NCBI RefSeq assembly: GCF_001642995.1
Contig: NZ_LOHS01000093.1
Span: 1 to 64,000 of the forward strand
Reading direction: 5' to 3'
DNA from: Streptomyces jeddahensis
GTDB lineage: Bacteria; Actinomycetota; Actinomycetes; Streptomycetales; Streptomycetaceae
Length of the DNA: 64,000 nt
Below the pieces are notes generated by a model. It did no database searches, was not told the origin of the DNA, and was given only the letters and a program-made list of their open reading frames with translations. Both the position numbers and the translations under genes were made by a program. Every line of letters begins with the position of its first letter. Position 1 is the first letter of the stretch. Below are positions 47,983 to 56,718 of this stretch, piece after piece.

Positions 47983-48462
47983 TCACCGCCGCATGGGCCC
48001 CCACTGCCCGTCATGCCCCGCTGCCTTCGCCACCTCGTCCTCCGCCTCGTCGATCACGTGCAGGGCGATCCAGCCCACCGGCCGGGCGTTGCGGACGAGC
48101 GGCTCGTTGTCGGGGCCGCGGGCCACCTCGTCGCCGGTCAGCACCCACGGCCGGACCTCGCCCTCCTTGTCCCGGCGCAGATGGGAGTAGTCGTACAGGC
48201 GCCTGGCCACCCACAGGCGCAGCGGCCGGCCGTTCCACCAGTCCTCCGCGACCAGGCAGTTCGCGGACAGCCCCGGCATGGGGACCCCGGTCAGCTCGTC
48301 GATGCTGTTCTCCCGCTGGAGGTCGTGCGCCGGACCGGTGGACCACCGGACGTACACATGCCGGGAGCTCACCAGATCGCACAGTTCGTCCAGGGACCGC
48401 ACCGTCGGCATGTCGTCGAGGGCCGGTGTCCCGGGCGGATCGTGGCCGGTGTTGCCGGTCAT
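47983..48462 (-). CDS. DUF6098-like protein
   Basis: A 159-aa protein. Segments SLDELCDLVSSRHVYVRWSTGPAHDL, LTGVPMPGLSANCL and WVARRLYDYSHLRRDK match my memory of the Streptomyces DUF6098 family, function unknown. ATG 48462 is preferred to GTG 48471 because AGGAGG is 8 bases upstream of the ATG. It is divergent from the LacI gene, whose upstream palindrome lies between them. Confidence 0.8.
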   Translation of the reverse strand: MTGNTGHDPPGTPALDDMPTVRSLDELCDLVSSRHVYVRWSTGPAHDLQRENSIDELTGVPMPGLSANCLVAEDWWNGRPLRLWVARRLYDYSHLRRDKEGEVRPWVLTGDEVARGPDNEPLVRNARPVGWIALHVIDEAEDEVAKAAGHDGQWGPMRR

Positions 48463-48525
48463 ATGGCGCACCTCCTCCGTCAGCCCCTCACCACCAGCCC
48501 ATCACCAGTCCCCTCGGACTGCACT

Positions 48526-48551
48526 CCGTACCGACCGTACGGCCGGTACGG
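48526..48551. promoter_or_regulatory. 26-bp imperfect palindrome upstream of the LacI gene
   Basis: Arms CCGTACCG (48526-48533) and CGGTACGG (48544-48551) enclose ACCGTACGGC; 24 of 26 positions are symmetric. It lies 28 bp upstream of the LacI GTG, just before a TACTCT -10-like hexamer (48567-48572), a good position for autoregulation. Confidence 0.5.
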
Positions 48552-48578
48552 AGAGGTGACGTCTCGTACTCTTGCGGC

Positions 48579-49652
48579 GTGTCTACCCATGAAGATCACC
48601 GGCCGAGGGCGAAGAGGCCCAGTCAGGGCGATGTCGCGCGACTGGCGGGGGTGTCGCCGACGACCGTTTCCTTCGTGCTCAACCGGACGGCCGGGCAGAC
48701 GATCAGCGACGAGACCCGGCAGCGGGTCCTGCAGGCGGTCGCCGAACTCGACTACCGCCCGAACCGGGCCGCGCAGGGCCTGCGTCAGGGGCGCAGCGCG
48801 ACCATCGGCTTCGTCAGCCACGACGTGGACTTCGGCGTGTTCGCGGCCTCCGCGATCAAGGGGGCACATGAGGTGTCCGTACGCCACGGCAACCTGCTGC
48901 TCCTGGTCAACACCGGCGCCTCGAAGCGCCAGGCGGCACAACTCGTCGGCGATCTGCTCGACCGGCAGGTCGACGCACTGATCTTCGCCGCGTCCGGCAC
49001 CAAGTCGGTGGTGCTCCCGGAAGGCGCCGGGCGGGTCCCGACGATCCTCCTGAACTGCTTCGCCCCGGACGACTCCACCCCGTCGATCCTGCCCGACGAG
49101 GTACGCGGCGGCCGTGAGGCGACCCAGGCGCTGCTCGACCTCGGGCACCGGGACATCGCCTACCTCACCGGCACCGTCAGCAGCTGGGCCACCAAAGCCC
49201 GGCTGCGCGGCTTCCGTCAGGCGCTGCGCGGCGCGGGGCTCGATCCGCGGGGTCACACCGTGCTCCCCGGCAACTACCACGCCGACTCCGGTTACGCGCT
49301 GGCACGGAAGCTGCTGCGACGCGGCTCCCTGCCGACCGCGATCATGTGCGGCAACGACCGGATGGCCGTCGGCGCGATCCTGGCGCTCCTTGAGGCGGGG
49401 GTCCGCGTACCCGAAGACGTGTCGGTCATGGGGTACGACGACCAGTTCCAGCTCGCGGCCGAGATCCACCCGGCGCTGAGCACCGTACGGCTGCCGTACG
49501 ACGCCATGGGCCGCCTGGCCGCCGAGCAACTGGCCGCAGGCGGGCCCGCCGTGCAGACCGGGCGCACCCTGGTGCACTGCCCGCTCGTGATGCGTGACTC
49601 CACGGCGGCCCCGGCCCGGTCGGCCCGGTCGGCCCGGTCCGCCCGGGGCTGA
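48579..49652 (+). CDS. LacI-family transcriptional regulator of the sugar uptake cluster
   Basis: A 357-aa LacI/GalR repressor. The N-terminal HTH and hinge are QGDVARLAGVSPTTVSFVLN and YRPNRAAQGLRQGRSATIGFV; the periplasmic-binding-type effector domain follows (MCGNDRMAVGAILALLEAG, VMGYDDQFQLA). GTG 48579 starts 6 bases after a TACTCT -10-like hexamer without a ribosome-binding site, so the transcript may be leaderless. It precedes an ABC importer and alpha-glucosidase in the same direction and probably represses them through the palindrome at 49762. The C-terminus ends in (ARS)-type repeats. Confidence 0.92.
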   Translation: MSTHEDHRPRAKRPSQGDVARLAGVSPTTVSFVLNRTAGQTISDETRQRVLQAVAELDYRPNRAAQGLRQGRSATIGFVSHDVDFGVFAASAIKGAHEVSVRHGNLLLLVNTGASKRQAAQLVGDLLDRQVDALIFAASGTKSVVLPEGAGRVPTILLNCFAPDDSTPSILPDEVRGGREATQALLDLGHRDIAYLTGTVSSWATKARLRGFRQALRGAGLDPRGHTVLPGNYHADSGYALARKLLRRGSLPTAIMCGNDRMAVGAILALLEAGVRVPEDVSVMGYDDQFQLAAEIHPALSTVRLPYDAMGRLAAEQLAAGGPAVQTGRTLVHCPLVMRDSTAAPARSARSARSARG

Positions 49653-49725
49653 GTCGGGCCGGTCCCGCAGAAGCGCGAGCACATCCTGCGCGTACATCCA
49701 CGGATAACTCCCCTGTAACAACTCC

Positions 49726-49777
49726 TTGACGCGAGAAATGGGGGACCGCTAGCTTTTCGCCACTAATTCGTATTAGT
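49726..49777 (+). promoter_or_regulatory. Promoter with LacI-type operator for the sugar ABC cluster
   Basis: TTGACG (49726-49731) and TAGCTT (49750-49755) form a -35/-10 pair with an 18-bp spacer. Immediately downstream, ACTAAT-TCGT-ATTAGT (49762-49777) is a palindrome with a central CG, placed over the expected transcription start. The gene for the binding protein begins at 49887, leaving a ~125-nt leader. Confidence 0.7.
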
Positions 49778-49886
49778 AACCCGCTGCGGTGCCCTGGCCT
49801 CAAGGCCCCGCCGCCGGCAGACGGGTTCGCCTCAGGTGCGAGACGTCGGCTCCCGTGCCGCCAGCTCACCGCTCAAGGAGGAACAC

Positions 49887-51182
49887 ATGCCCACACGGAA
49901 GCTGGTTCTCGCCGTGAGTGCGTTCAGCGCACTCACGCTGCTCGCCACTGGTTGCTCGTCCGGCTCCGACAGTAGCGCGAGCGACAAGAAGACCATCACG
50001 ATCTGGTCGAGCATGGACCAGCCGATCATCGACGGCCTCAAGGCGAAGGTGAATCCCGAGGCCAAGGCACAGGGCATAACCGTCCAGTGGCGCAAGGTCG
50101 ACAACATCAACCAGATCATCGTGCAGAAGGTGCAGGCCAACGACGCACCCGACATCGCGCTCCTGCCGCAGCCGGGCATCATCAAGGACTTCGCGACCAA
50201 GGGCAAGGTCACCCCGCTGGACGACGTCCTCGACATCCCGGCACTGCAGAAGAGCATGACGCCGGGCACGTTGGACGTCGCCAAGGTCAACGGCAAGACG
50301 TACGGCCTGATGGTCAGCATGAACGTCAAGGGCCTGGTCTTCTACCCGAAGAAGGCGTTCGAGGCCGCCGGTTACACCGCCCCGAAGACCCTCGACGAGC
50401 TCAACGCCCTCACCGAGAAGATCAAGGCCGACGGGAAGACGCCCTGGTGTCTGGGCATCGAGGCCGCGACGGCGACCGGATGGCCCGCCACCGACTGGTT
50501 CGAGAACCTGGTCCTGAAGTACGGCGGCGTCGACAAGTACAACGAATGGATCTCGCACAAGATCAAGTTCGACTCGCCGCTGGTCCGCCAGGCCGCCGCC
50601 CAGTTCGAGAAGATCGCCTTCACCGACGGCAACGTGCTCGGCGGCCGCAAGTCGATCGCCAGCAACAACTTCGGCACCGCCGGCAACCCCATGTTCCAGA
50701 GCAAGCCCGGCTGCTACATGTACCAGCAGGGCAGCTTCATCACCGGCTTCTTCCCCAAGGCCGTGCAGAAGAACCTGGACTCCGAGGTCGGCGTCTTCGG
50801 CCTGCCCCCGGTCACGGCGGGCGGCGACAACCCCGTCGAGGGCGGCGGCGACACCGCCTCCATCTACCAGGACAGCCCGGCCGCCCGGAAGGTCATGAAG
50901 CTGCTCGCGGCCACCGACGTCGGCACCACCGCGGCGAAGAACGGCTCCTCCTTCATCTCGCCGCACAAGGACTTCCCGCTCAGCAACTACCCGCTGAAGA
51001 CCACCCAGTCGATAGCCAAGGTCGCCTACGACTCCACCGGCTTCGCCTTCGACGGCTCCGACGCGATGCCGACCGCCGTCGGTACCGGCAGCTTCTGGAA
51101 GGAAATGACGGCCTGGATCTCCGGCCAGGAGTCGCTGGACGCCGCCCTGAAGAACATCGACGCCAGCTGGCCCGTGAGCTGA
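49887..51182 (+). CDS. Sugar ABC transporter substrate-binding lipoprotein
   Basis: A 431-aa extracellular solute-binding protein (family 1, CUT1 type). The signal peptide ends in the lipobox LATGC, so it is a lipoprotein on the outer face of the membrane. Later PGCYMYQQGSFI and GSFWKEMTAWISGQESLDAAL are typical of alpha-glucoside/maltose binders. GGAGG lies about 7 bases before ATG 49887. The alpha-glucosidase downstream points to alpha-glucosides. A strong hairpin follows the gene and may raise its level relative to the permeases. Confidence 0.94.
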   Translation: MPTRKLVLAVSAFSALTLLATGCSSGSDSSASDKKTITIWSSMDQPIIDGLKAKVNPEAKAQGITVQWRKVDNINQIIVQKVQANDAPDIALLPQPGIIKDFATKGKVTPLDDVLDIPALQKSMTPGTLDVAKVNGKTYGLMVSMNVKGLVFYPKKAFEAAGYTAPKTLDELNALTEKIKADGKTPWCLGIEAATATGWPATDWFENLVLKYGGVDKYNEWISHKIKFDSPLVRQAAAQFEKIAFTDGNVLGGRKSIASNNFGTAGNPMFQSKPGCYMYQQGSFITGFFPKAVQKNLDSEVGVFGLPPVTAGGDNPVEGGGDTASIYQDSPAARKVMKLLAATDVGTTAAKNGSSFISPHKDFPLSNYPLKTTQSIAKVAYDSTGFAFDGSDAMPTAVGTGSFWKEMTAWISGQESLDAALKNIDASWPVS

Positions 51183-51198
51183 CCACCACGCGGTAGCG

Positions 51199-51240
51199 CC
51201 GCGGAGGGCGGGCGGCCACAGTCCTGCCCGCCCTCCGCGG
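51199..51240. terminator. Intercistronic hairpin between binding-protein and permease genes
   Basis: Perfect 15-bp stem CCGCGGAGGGCGGGC / GCCCGCCCTCCGCGG with a 12-base loop. Such hairpins after binding-protein genes cause partial termination or mRNA protection. Confidence 0.85.
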
Positions 51241-51288
51241 CCGCCGAACCGACCCGACAACGACTCACGTTCGAGGAAAGGAACCGCC

Positions 51289-52269
51289 GTGGTCAGCCAA
51301 GTACTCTCGACGGTGCTCACCGTGCTGGCGGGCGTCGCCGCCGCCCTGGTCGTCTACTGGGTACTCAACAAGCTCGCCGAGGCCCTGCCGGGCCCCTGGG
51401 AGAACCGGATCAAGCCCTATTTCTACGTCGCGCCGGCGGTCGCGGCGATCGGGGTCTACCTGGTGTACCCGACGATCATCACCGTCATCAACAGCTTCAA
51501 GAACAGCGACGGTTCGCGCTTCGTCGGCGTGGAGAACTTCGTCAAGCTGCTTCAGACACCGGCCTTCCGGCAGACCCTGCTCAACACACTGCTGTGGATC
51601 GCCATCGTCCCCGCAGCCTGCATCGTCGTGGGTTTGTTCGTCGCCACGCTGGCCGACCGCCTGTCCTTCAGGGCGGAGAAGGCGGCCAAGACTATCATCT
51701 TCATGCCCATGGCCATCAGCGCCGTGGGCTCGGCCACGGTATGGCGCTTCATGTACGCCGCCCAGCCCGCAGGCCAGCCGCAGACCGGCCTGCTCAACGG
51801 CATCGTCACCGCCTTCGGCCACGACCCGGTTCCCTGGCTCCAGCAGAGCACCCTGCACAGCAACAGCCTGCTGCTCATGGTCATGCTGCTGTGGGGACAG
51901 GCGGGCTTCGCCATGGTGCTGCTGTCCGCGGCCATCAAGGGGGTGCCCGCGGAGACCCTCGAAGCGGCCCGGCTGGACGGGGCGGGCGAGATGCGGATCT
52001 TCTGGCGCGTCATCCTCCCGCAGATCCGCGGGACGGTCATCACGGTCTTCGTCACCGTCCTCATCACCGTCATGAAGGTCTTCGACGTGATCTACGTGAC
52101 GACCAACGGGGCCTTCAACACCAACGTCGTCGGCCTGGAGTTCTTCAACCAGCTCTACACGAACTACAACTACGGCTACGCGTCGGCGATCGTCGTCATG
52201 CTGCTCATCGCCATCGTGCCGATCATGATCTACCAGATTCGCCACTTCAGGGCGGAGGAGCCGGCATGA
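51289..52269 (+). CDS. Sugar ABC transporter permease (MalF type)
   Basis: A 326-aa inner-membrane permease of the CUT1 family with six or more membrane segments (first at ~10-28; PYFYVAPAVAAIGVYLVYPTIITV next). The EAA loop is EAARLDGAGEMRIFWRVILPQI (about residues 226-246), the contact for the ATPase. GTG 51289 follows GGAAAGG. It overlaps the next permease gene by 4 bp. No ATPase is encoded here, so a shared MsiK-type ATPase is expected. Confidence 0.94.
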   Translation: MVSQVLSTVLTVLAGVAAALVVYWVLNKLAEALPGPWENRIKPYFYVAPAVAAIGVYLVYPTIITVINSFKNSDGSRFVGVENFVKLLQTPAFRQTLLNTLLWIAIVPAACIVVGLFVATLADRLSFRAEKAAKTIIFMPMAISAVGSATVWRFMYAAQPAGQPQTGLLNGIVTAFGHDPVPWLQQSTLHSNSLLLMVMLLWGQAGFAMVLLSAAIKGVPAETLEAARLDGAGEMRIFWRVILPQIRGTVITVFVTVLITVMKVFDVIYVTTNGAFNTNVVGLEFFNQLYTNYNYGYASAIVVMLLIAIVPIMIYQIRHFRAEEPA

Positions 52270-53198
52270 CCACCCAGACGACCGGAACGATCACCCCGGC
52301 GGCATCGCGCCGCTTCCGCCCGGCCCGGCGAGGCGCCCAGGCGTCGCCCGGCAGGAGCGGCAGGCGCAGCCCGCTCCCGGTCAAGCTGAGCGTGCTGTTC
52401 GTCTGCGCCCTGTGGATCGTGCCCACCCTCGGGGTGGTCATCACGTCCTTCCGGACCGTGGACGCCGCGAACTCCAGCGGCTGGTGGTCCCTGCTGGCCC
52501 ACCCCGGCGGACTGGCAGACCTGACCACCGGCAACTACTCGAAGGCCATCGAGCAGGCGGACCTCGGCTCGGCCTTCTTCAACAGCGTGGCCATCACGCT
52601 CCCGGCGGTCTTCGTGCCGCTCCTCATCGCCGCGTTCGCCGCGTACGCCTTCACCTTCATGAGGTTCAAGGGACGTGACGCCCTCTTCATCGTCATCGTG
52701 AGCCTGCTCGTCGTACCGAACTACGTCGCGTTCGTCCCCATCATCAAGCTCTACTCCGACGTGAACCTGAACGGCACCTTTCCGGCCGCCTGGCTCGCCC
52801 ACATCGGCTTCGGCATGTCGCTCGCCGTCTACATCCTGCGCAACTACATGGCGACCCTGCCCAAGGACGTCGTCGAGTCCGCCAAGATCGACGGCGCCAG
52901 CCACTTCCAGACCTTCTACCGGCTGATCCTGCCGATGTCGGCTCCCGCACTGGCGTCCTTCGCGATCTTCCAGTTCCTCTGGGTCTGGAACGACCTGCTC
53001 GTCGCCCTGGTCTTCGTGGGCCCCGGCGACAAGCAGCCGATCACCATCGCGACCAACAACCTGTTCGGCCAGCAGGGCACGGGCTGGGAGCTCGTGACGG
53101 CAGGCGGCCTGTTCTCCATGCTCGTCCCGATCCTGGTCTTCCTGACCCTGCAGCGGTACTTCGTCCGCGGCCTGACCAGCGGAGCCGTCAAGGGCTGA
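52266..53198 (+). CDS. Sugar ABC transporter permease (MalG type)
   Basis: A 310-aa CUT1 permease, partner of the MalF-type protein. A basic N-terminal tail of about 38 residues precedes the first helix (LSVLFVCALWIVPTLGVVITSF); the EAA loop is ESAKIDGASHFQTFYRLILPM; it ends VFLTLQRYFVRGLTSGAVKG as is usual. ATG 52266 overlaps the previous stop (ATGA), so the two permeases are made together. Confidence 0.95.
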   Translation: MTTQTTGTITPAASRRFRPARRGAQASPGRSGRRSPLPVKLSVLFVCALWIVPTLGVVITSFRTVDAANSSGWWSLLAHPGGLADLTTGNYSKAIEQADLGSAFFNSVAITLPAVFVPLLIAAFAAYAFTFMRFKGRDALFIVIVSLLVVPNYVAFVPIIKLYSDVNLNGTFPAAWLAHIGFGMSLAVYILRNYMATLPKDVVESAKIDGASHFQTFYRLILPMSAPALASFAIFQFLWVWNDLLVALVFVGPGDKQPITIATNNLFGQQGTGWELVTAGGLFSMLVPILVFLTLQRYFVRGLTSGAVKG

Positions 53199-53349
53199 GA
53201 CGGGCCGTGGCTCCCGCCCCCGGCGCCGAACGGAAAGCGCTGGCCAAGAGGCCGTCGCCCGGGCTCGTCGCCGGGTGGCCACGCACGACGCCGTACCGCA
53301 GAACCCCTTCGTCGCCCCACGCCCAACGAACAGGCAGGAACCCAGCCAC

Positions 53350-54990
53350 GTGAGCAAGCCGAACGATTCCTGGTGGCGCAACGCCGTCATCTACCAGGTC
53401 TACATCCGCAGCTTCGCCGACGCCGACGGCGACGGAACCGGCGACATCGCCGGCCTGCGCTCCCGCCTGCCCTACCTGGCCCGCCTCGGTGTCGACGCGA
53501 TCTGGATCAACCCCTGGTACCCATCGCCGCTGGCCGACGGCGGCTACGACGTCTCCGACTACCGCGACATCCACCCCGCCTACGGCACCCTCGACGAAGC
53601 CGCGCAGATGATCGCCGAGGCACACGGACTCGGCCTGCGCGTACTCCTGGACATCGTCCCCAACCACACCTCCGACCAGCACCCCTGGTTCCAGGAGGCC
53701 CTCGCCGCCCCGCCCGGTTCGCCGGAGCGTGACCGGTACCTCTTCCGCGACGGCAGGGGCGACGACGGCTCCCTGCCGCCCAACGACTGGCACGCCGCCT
53801 TCGGCGGGCCGGCCTGGACGCGTACCGCCGACGGCCAGTGGTATCTGCACCTCTTCGCCCCCGAACAGCCCGACCTCAACTGGGAGAACCCCGAGGTGCG
53901 CGCCGAGTTCGATTCGATCCTGCGCTTCTGGTTCGACCTCGGCGTCGACGGCTTCCGTATCGACGTCGCCCACGGCATGGACAAGGACCCCGCCCTCCCG
54001 GACCTCGGGCTGCCGGAGTTCTCCGTCCTCACGGCGGAGGGCCAGGACGACCACCCGCACTGGGACCGCGACGGCGTCCACGACATCTTCCGCGGCTGGC
54101 GAGCCATCGCCGACAGCTACCCCGACCGCCGCGTCTTCGTCGCCGAGGCCCACGTACGCCCCGGCCGCCTGGCCGACTACCTCCGCGACGACGAACTACA
54201 CACCGCCTTCAACTTCGACTTCCTCAAGTGCCCCCTGGAGGCAGACCGGTTGCGGGAGGTCATCGACCGCAGCATCACCGACCTCGCCACCGTCGGCGCC
54301 CCCGCCACCTGGGTACTGTCCAACCACGACGAGACCCGCCACGTCACCCGCTACGGCCGCGCCCACACCGGCGTGACGACCCCGCTGCGTCACCAGCGCC
54401 ACCCCTCCGACCTGGCCCTCGGCACCCGCCGCGCCCGCGCAGCCGCCCTGCTGATGCTGGCCCTGCCCGGAGGCGCCTACATCTACCAGGGCGAGGAACT
54501 GGGCCTGTACGAAGTCGAGGACCTCCCCGAAGAGGCCCTCCAGGATCCTGCCTGGGAACGCTCCGGCCACACCGTCCGAGGCCGCGACGGCTGCCGCGTC
54601 CCCCTCCCCTGGACCGGCGACACCCCGCCCTTCGGCTTCGGCCCGCCCGGATCCGTACCCTGGCTCCCCCAGCCCGCGGACTGGAGGTCCTACACCGCCG
54701 AAGCCAACGAGGCCGACCCCGCCTCCATGCTCCGGCTCTACCGCTCCGCGCTGCGCCTGCGGCGGACCACCCCGGGCCTGAACGGCGAGGATTTCCGCTG
54801 GCTGGACAGCCCAGAAGGCACCCTCCTCTTCGCACGCGGCCAGGACCTGCTGTGCGCCGTCAACCTCTCCGACGAGCCAGTCCCTCTCCCCGAGGACTGC
54901 GGCCTTCTCCTCACCTCAGGCCCGCTGGACGACGACGGGCTGCTGCCCCCGGACACCACGGTCTGGCTGCAGCGCGACCAGATCATGTAA
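53350..54990 (+). CDS. GH13 alpha-glucosidase (oligo-1,6-glucosidase/AglA-like)
   Basis: A 546-aa glycoside hydrolase family 13 enzyme. The nucleophile is Asp205 (GFRIDVAH), the acid/base Glu266 (AEAHV), and the third carboxylate Asp327 (SNHDET); DIVPNHTSDQHPWF is the first conserved block. There is no signal peptide, so it hydrolyses imported alpha-glucosides in the cytoplasm. The GTG 53350 start (SKPNDSWWRNAVIYQVY) is chosen from the family N-terminus with an AGGAA upstream; an in-frame GTG at 53275 is possible. Last gene of the LacI/ABC cluster. Confidence 0.93.
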   Translation: MSKPNDSWWRNAVIYQVYIRSFADADGDGTGDIAGLRSRLPYLARLGVDAIWINPWYPSPLADGGYDVSDYRDIHPAYGTLDEAAQMIAEAHGLGLRVLLDIVPNHTSDQHPWFQEALAAPPGSPERDRYLFRDGRGDDGSLPPNDWHAAFGGPAWTRTADGQWYLHLFAPEQPDLNWENPEVRAEFDSILRFWFDLGVDGFRIDVAHGMDKDPALPDLGLPEFSVLTAEGQDDHPHWDRDGVHDIFRGWRAIADSYPDRRVFVAEAHVRPGRLADYLRDDELHTAFNFDFLKCPLEADRLREVIDRSITDLATVGAPATWVLSNHDETRHVTRYGRAHTGVTTPLRHQRHPSDLALGTRRARAAALLMLALPGGAYIYQGEELGLYEVEDLPEEALQDPAWERSGHTVRGRDGCRVPLPWTGDTPPFGFGPPGSVPWLPQPADWRSYTAEANEADPASMLRLYRSALRLRRTTPGLNGEDFRWLDSPEGTLLFARGQDLLCAVNLSDEPVPLPEDCGLLLTSGPLDDDGLLPPDTTVWLQRDQIM

Positions 54991-55100
54991 CGGGCGGGGG
55001 CCCGTACTTCGCCACGGAGCAGCTGCAGCAGGCGACGAGAACGGCTCCCGGTTCGGCTGACGTACCGGCTCCGGCTCCGGCGCAGAGCCCGTCGGAGGCG

Positions 55101-55145
55101 ATGTTCGCCGCCGACGAGGCGTCCCGCGGCCTCGGCCGGCTCTGA
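55101..55145 (+). pseudogene. Possible remnant of a PaaI-type thioesterase N-terminus
   Basis: In the 376-bp space after the alpha-glucosidase, ATG 55101 with GGAGGC in front encodes MFAADEASRGLGRL and then a stop. The pattern F-x-x-D-x-A-S-x-x-L-G resembles the start of PaaI/hotdog thioesterases (phenylacetate or acyl-CoA catabolism), cut after the first helix. The same frame is open upstream. The rest of 54991-55366 shows no gene. Confidence 0.3.
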
Positions 55146-55366
55146 TGCTCCGTCATCCAGCCTGGCGACGCGTCACGCCCGCGACAGCTGGTCCCTCGGC
55201 AGTGGCGCTACCACCTCTGACCTCAGCGAATGGAACGCATTCCGCGCACAAAGATGCGTCAGCTGGTCGTTGACCGGCGATCCGCGGTAAGGCCAGGGTG
55301 GTGGAGCCATATCGGATTCCGGTCGCCCGTTTCCGGTCACCGAACCGAGTGCAGAGAGGAGGGCGC

Positions 55367-56608
55367 GTGGGCACCCAGTACAACGCGCCGGGCGGATGGG
55401 GCGGCGCAGTCGACGGAGGAAGGCGGGGTGCGCTGGACGGTCTGCGCATCGCCGACTTCTCCCGGGTTCTCGCGGGGCCCTATGCCACCATGCTGCTCGC
55501 CGACCTCGGCGCGGACGTGGTGAAGGTGGAGCGGCCGGAGACAGGGGACGACACCCGGGCCTGGCACCCGCCGGCGGACCACGACGGCACATCGACCTAT
55601 TTCCTGAGCGTCAACCGGAACAAGAGGTCCGTCGTCCTGGATCTGACGACCGAGGCGGGGCTCGAACAGGCCCGCGCCCTGATCGCCGAGTCCGACGTAC
55701 TCGTGGAGAACTTCCGTCCCGGCACGATGGAGCGGCTGGGGCTCGGCCACGAGGAGCTCCGTGCCCGGCACCCGGAGCTGATCTACTGCTCGATCAGTGG
55801 TTTCGGCAGCGGCGCGGGCGCCGCGATCCCCGGATACGACCTGCTCGTGCAGGCCGTCGGCGGCCTGATGAGCGTCACCGGGGACGTGCACGGGGAGCCG
55901 GTGAAGGCAGGCGTGGCCCTGGTCGATGTGATCACCGGACTGCACGCCTCGCTCGGCATCCTGGCGGCCCTCCGGCACCGGGACGCCACCGGCGAGGGAC
56001 AGCTCGTGGAGGTGAACCTGCTCGGCTCGCTGCTGTCGGCCATGGTCAACCAGGCGTCGGCATTCGCCGTCGCCGGTGTCGTCCCGGGACGCATGGGCAA
56101 CGCGCACCCGAGCATTGCCCCGTACGAGACCCTCCCGACCGCCGACCGTCCGCTCGCCCTCGCGGTCGGCAACGACCGGCAGTTCGCGGCGCTCGCCGAG
56201 GTCGTCGGGGATCCCGGCCTCGCTCTCGACGACCGCTTCCGCACCAACTCCGACCGGGTCGCCCACCGCGCCGAGCTGTGGGACATCCTGACCGAGCGGC
56301 TGAGCGCCGCAGGTGCCGACCACTGGGCGGCCGTCCTGCTGGCCGCCGGGGTGCCCGCGGGACCGGTCAACACCCTCGACGAGGCGTTCGCCTTCGCCCA
56401 GAAGCTCGGCCTTCCCGGGATCGTCGACATCCCCGCGGCGGCCGACGGAGAAGGCGGCAGGCCGTCCCGCCAGGTCGCGCACCCCATCACGCTGAGCGGG
56501 ACACCCGCGCAGTACCGCCTGCCCCCGCCCGGCCTGGGCCAGCACACCGCGCAGATCCTGCATGGCCCGTCCGACCTGTCCGAACCGTCCGACCACGCCT
56601 CCGCGTGA
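55367..56608 (+). CDS. CaiB/BaiF class III CoA-transferase
   Basis: A 413-aa family III CoA-transferase. The N-terminal CoA-binding segment is FSRVLAGPYATMLLADLGADVVKVE; the catalytic Asp lies in PGYDLLVQAVGG. GTG 55367 has AGGAGG 5 bases upstream; N-terminal residues 2-25 are Gly-rich and unconserved. The acyl-CoA dehydrogenase 110 bp downstream looks like glutaryl-CoA dehydrogenase, so this enzyme may move CoA from succinyl-CoA to glutarate. The spacer includes repeated GTCGTCAGC words. Confidence 0.88.
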   Translation: MGTQYNAPGGWGGAVDGGRRGALDGLRIADFSRVLAGPYATMLLADLGADVVKVERPETGDDTRAWHPPADHDGTSTYFLSVNRNKRSVVLDLTTEAGLEQARALIAESDVLVENFRPGTMERLGLGHEELRARHPELIYCSISGFGSGAGAAIPGYDLLVQAVGGLMSVTGDVHGEPVKAGVALVDVITGLHASLGILAALRHRDATGEGQLVEVNLLGSLLSAMVNQASAFAVAGVVPGRMGNAHPSIAPYETLPTADRPLALAVGNDRQFAALAEVVGDPGLALDDRFRTNSDRVAHRAELWDILTERLSAAGADHWAAVLLAAGVPAGPVNTLDEAFAFAQKLGLPGIVDIPAAADGEGGRPSRQVAHPITLSGTPAQYRLPPPGLGQHTAQILHGPSDLSEPSDHASA

Positions 56609-56718
56609 CACGGAGCGGTCACCTGACCGTTCGAAGCGTCGTCAGCGTCGTCAGCGTTGGCGCGCCACGACCGAACCAACCCACCCGATCTCCCAACCCT
56701 GATCACTAGGAGCCCACC

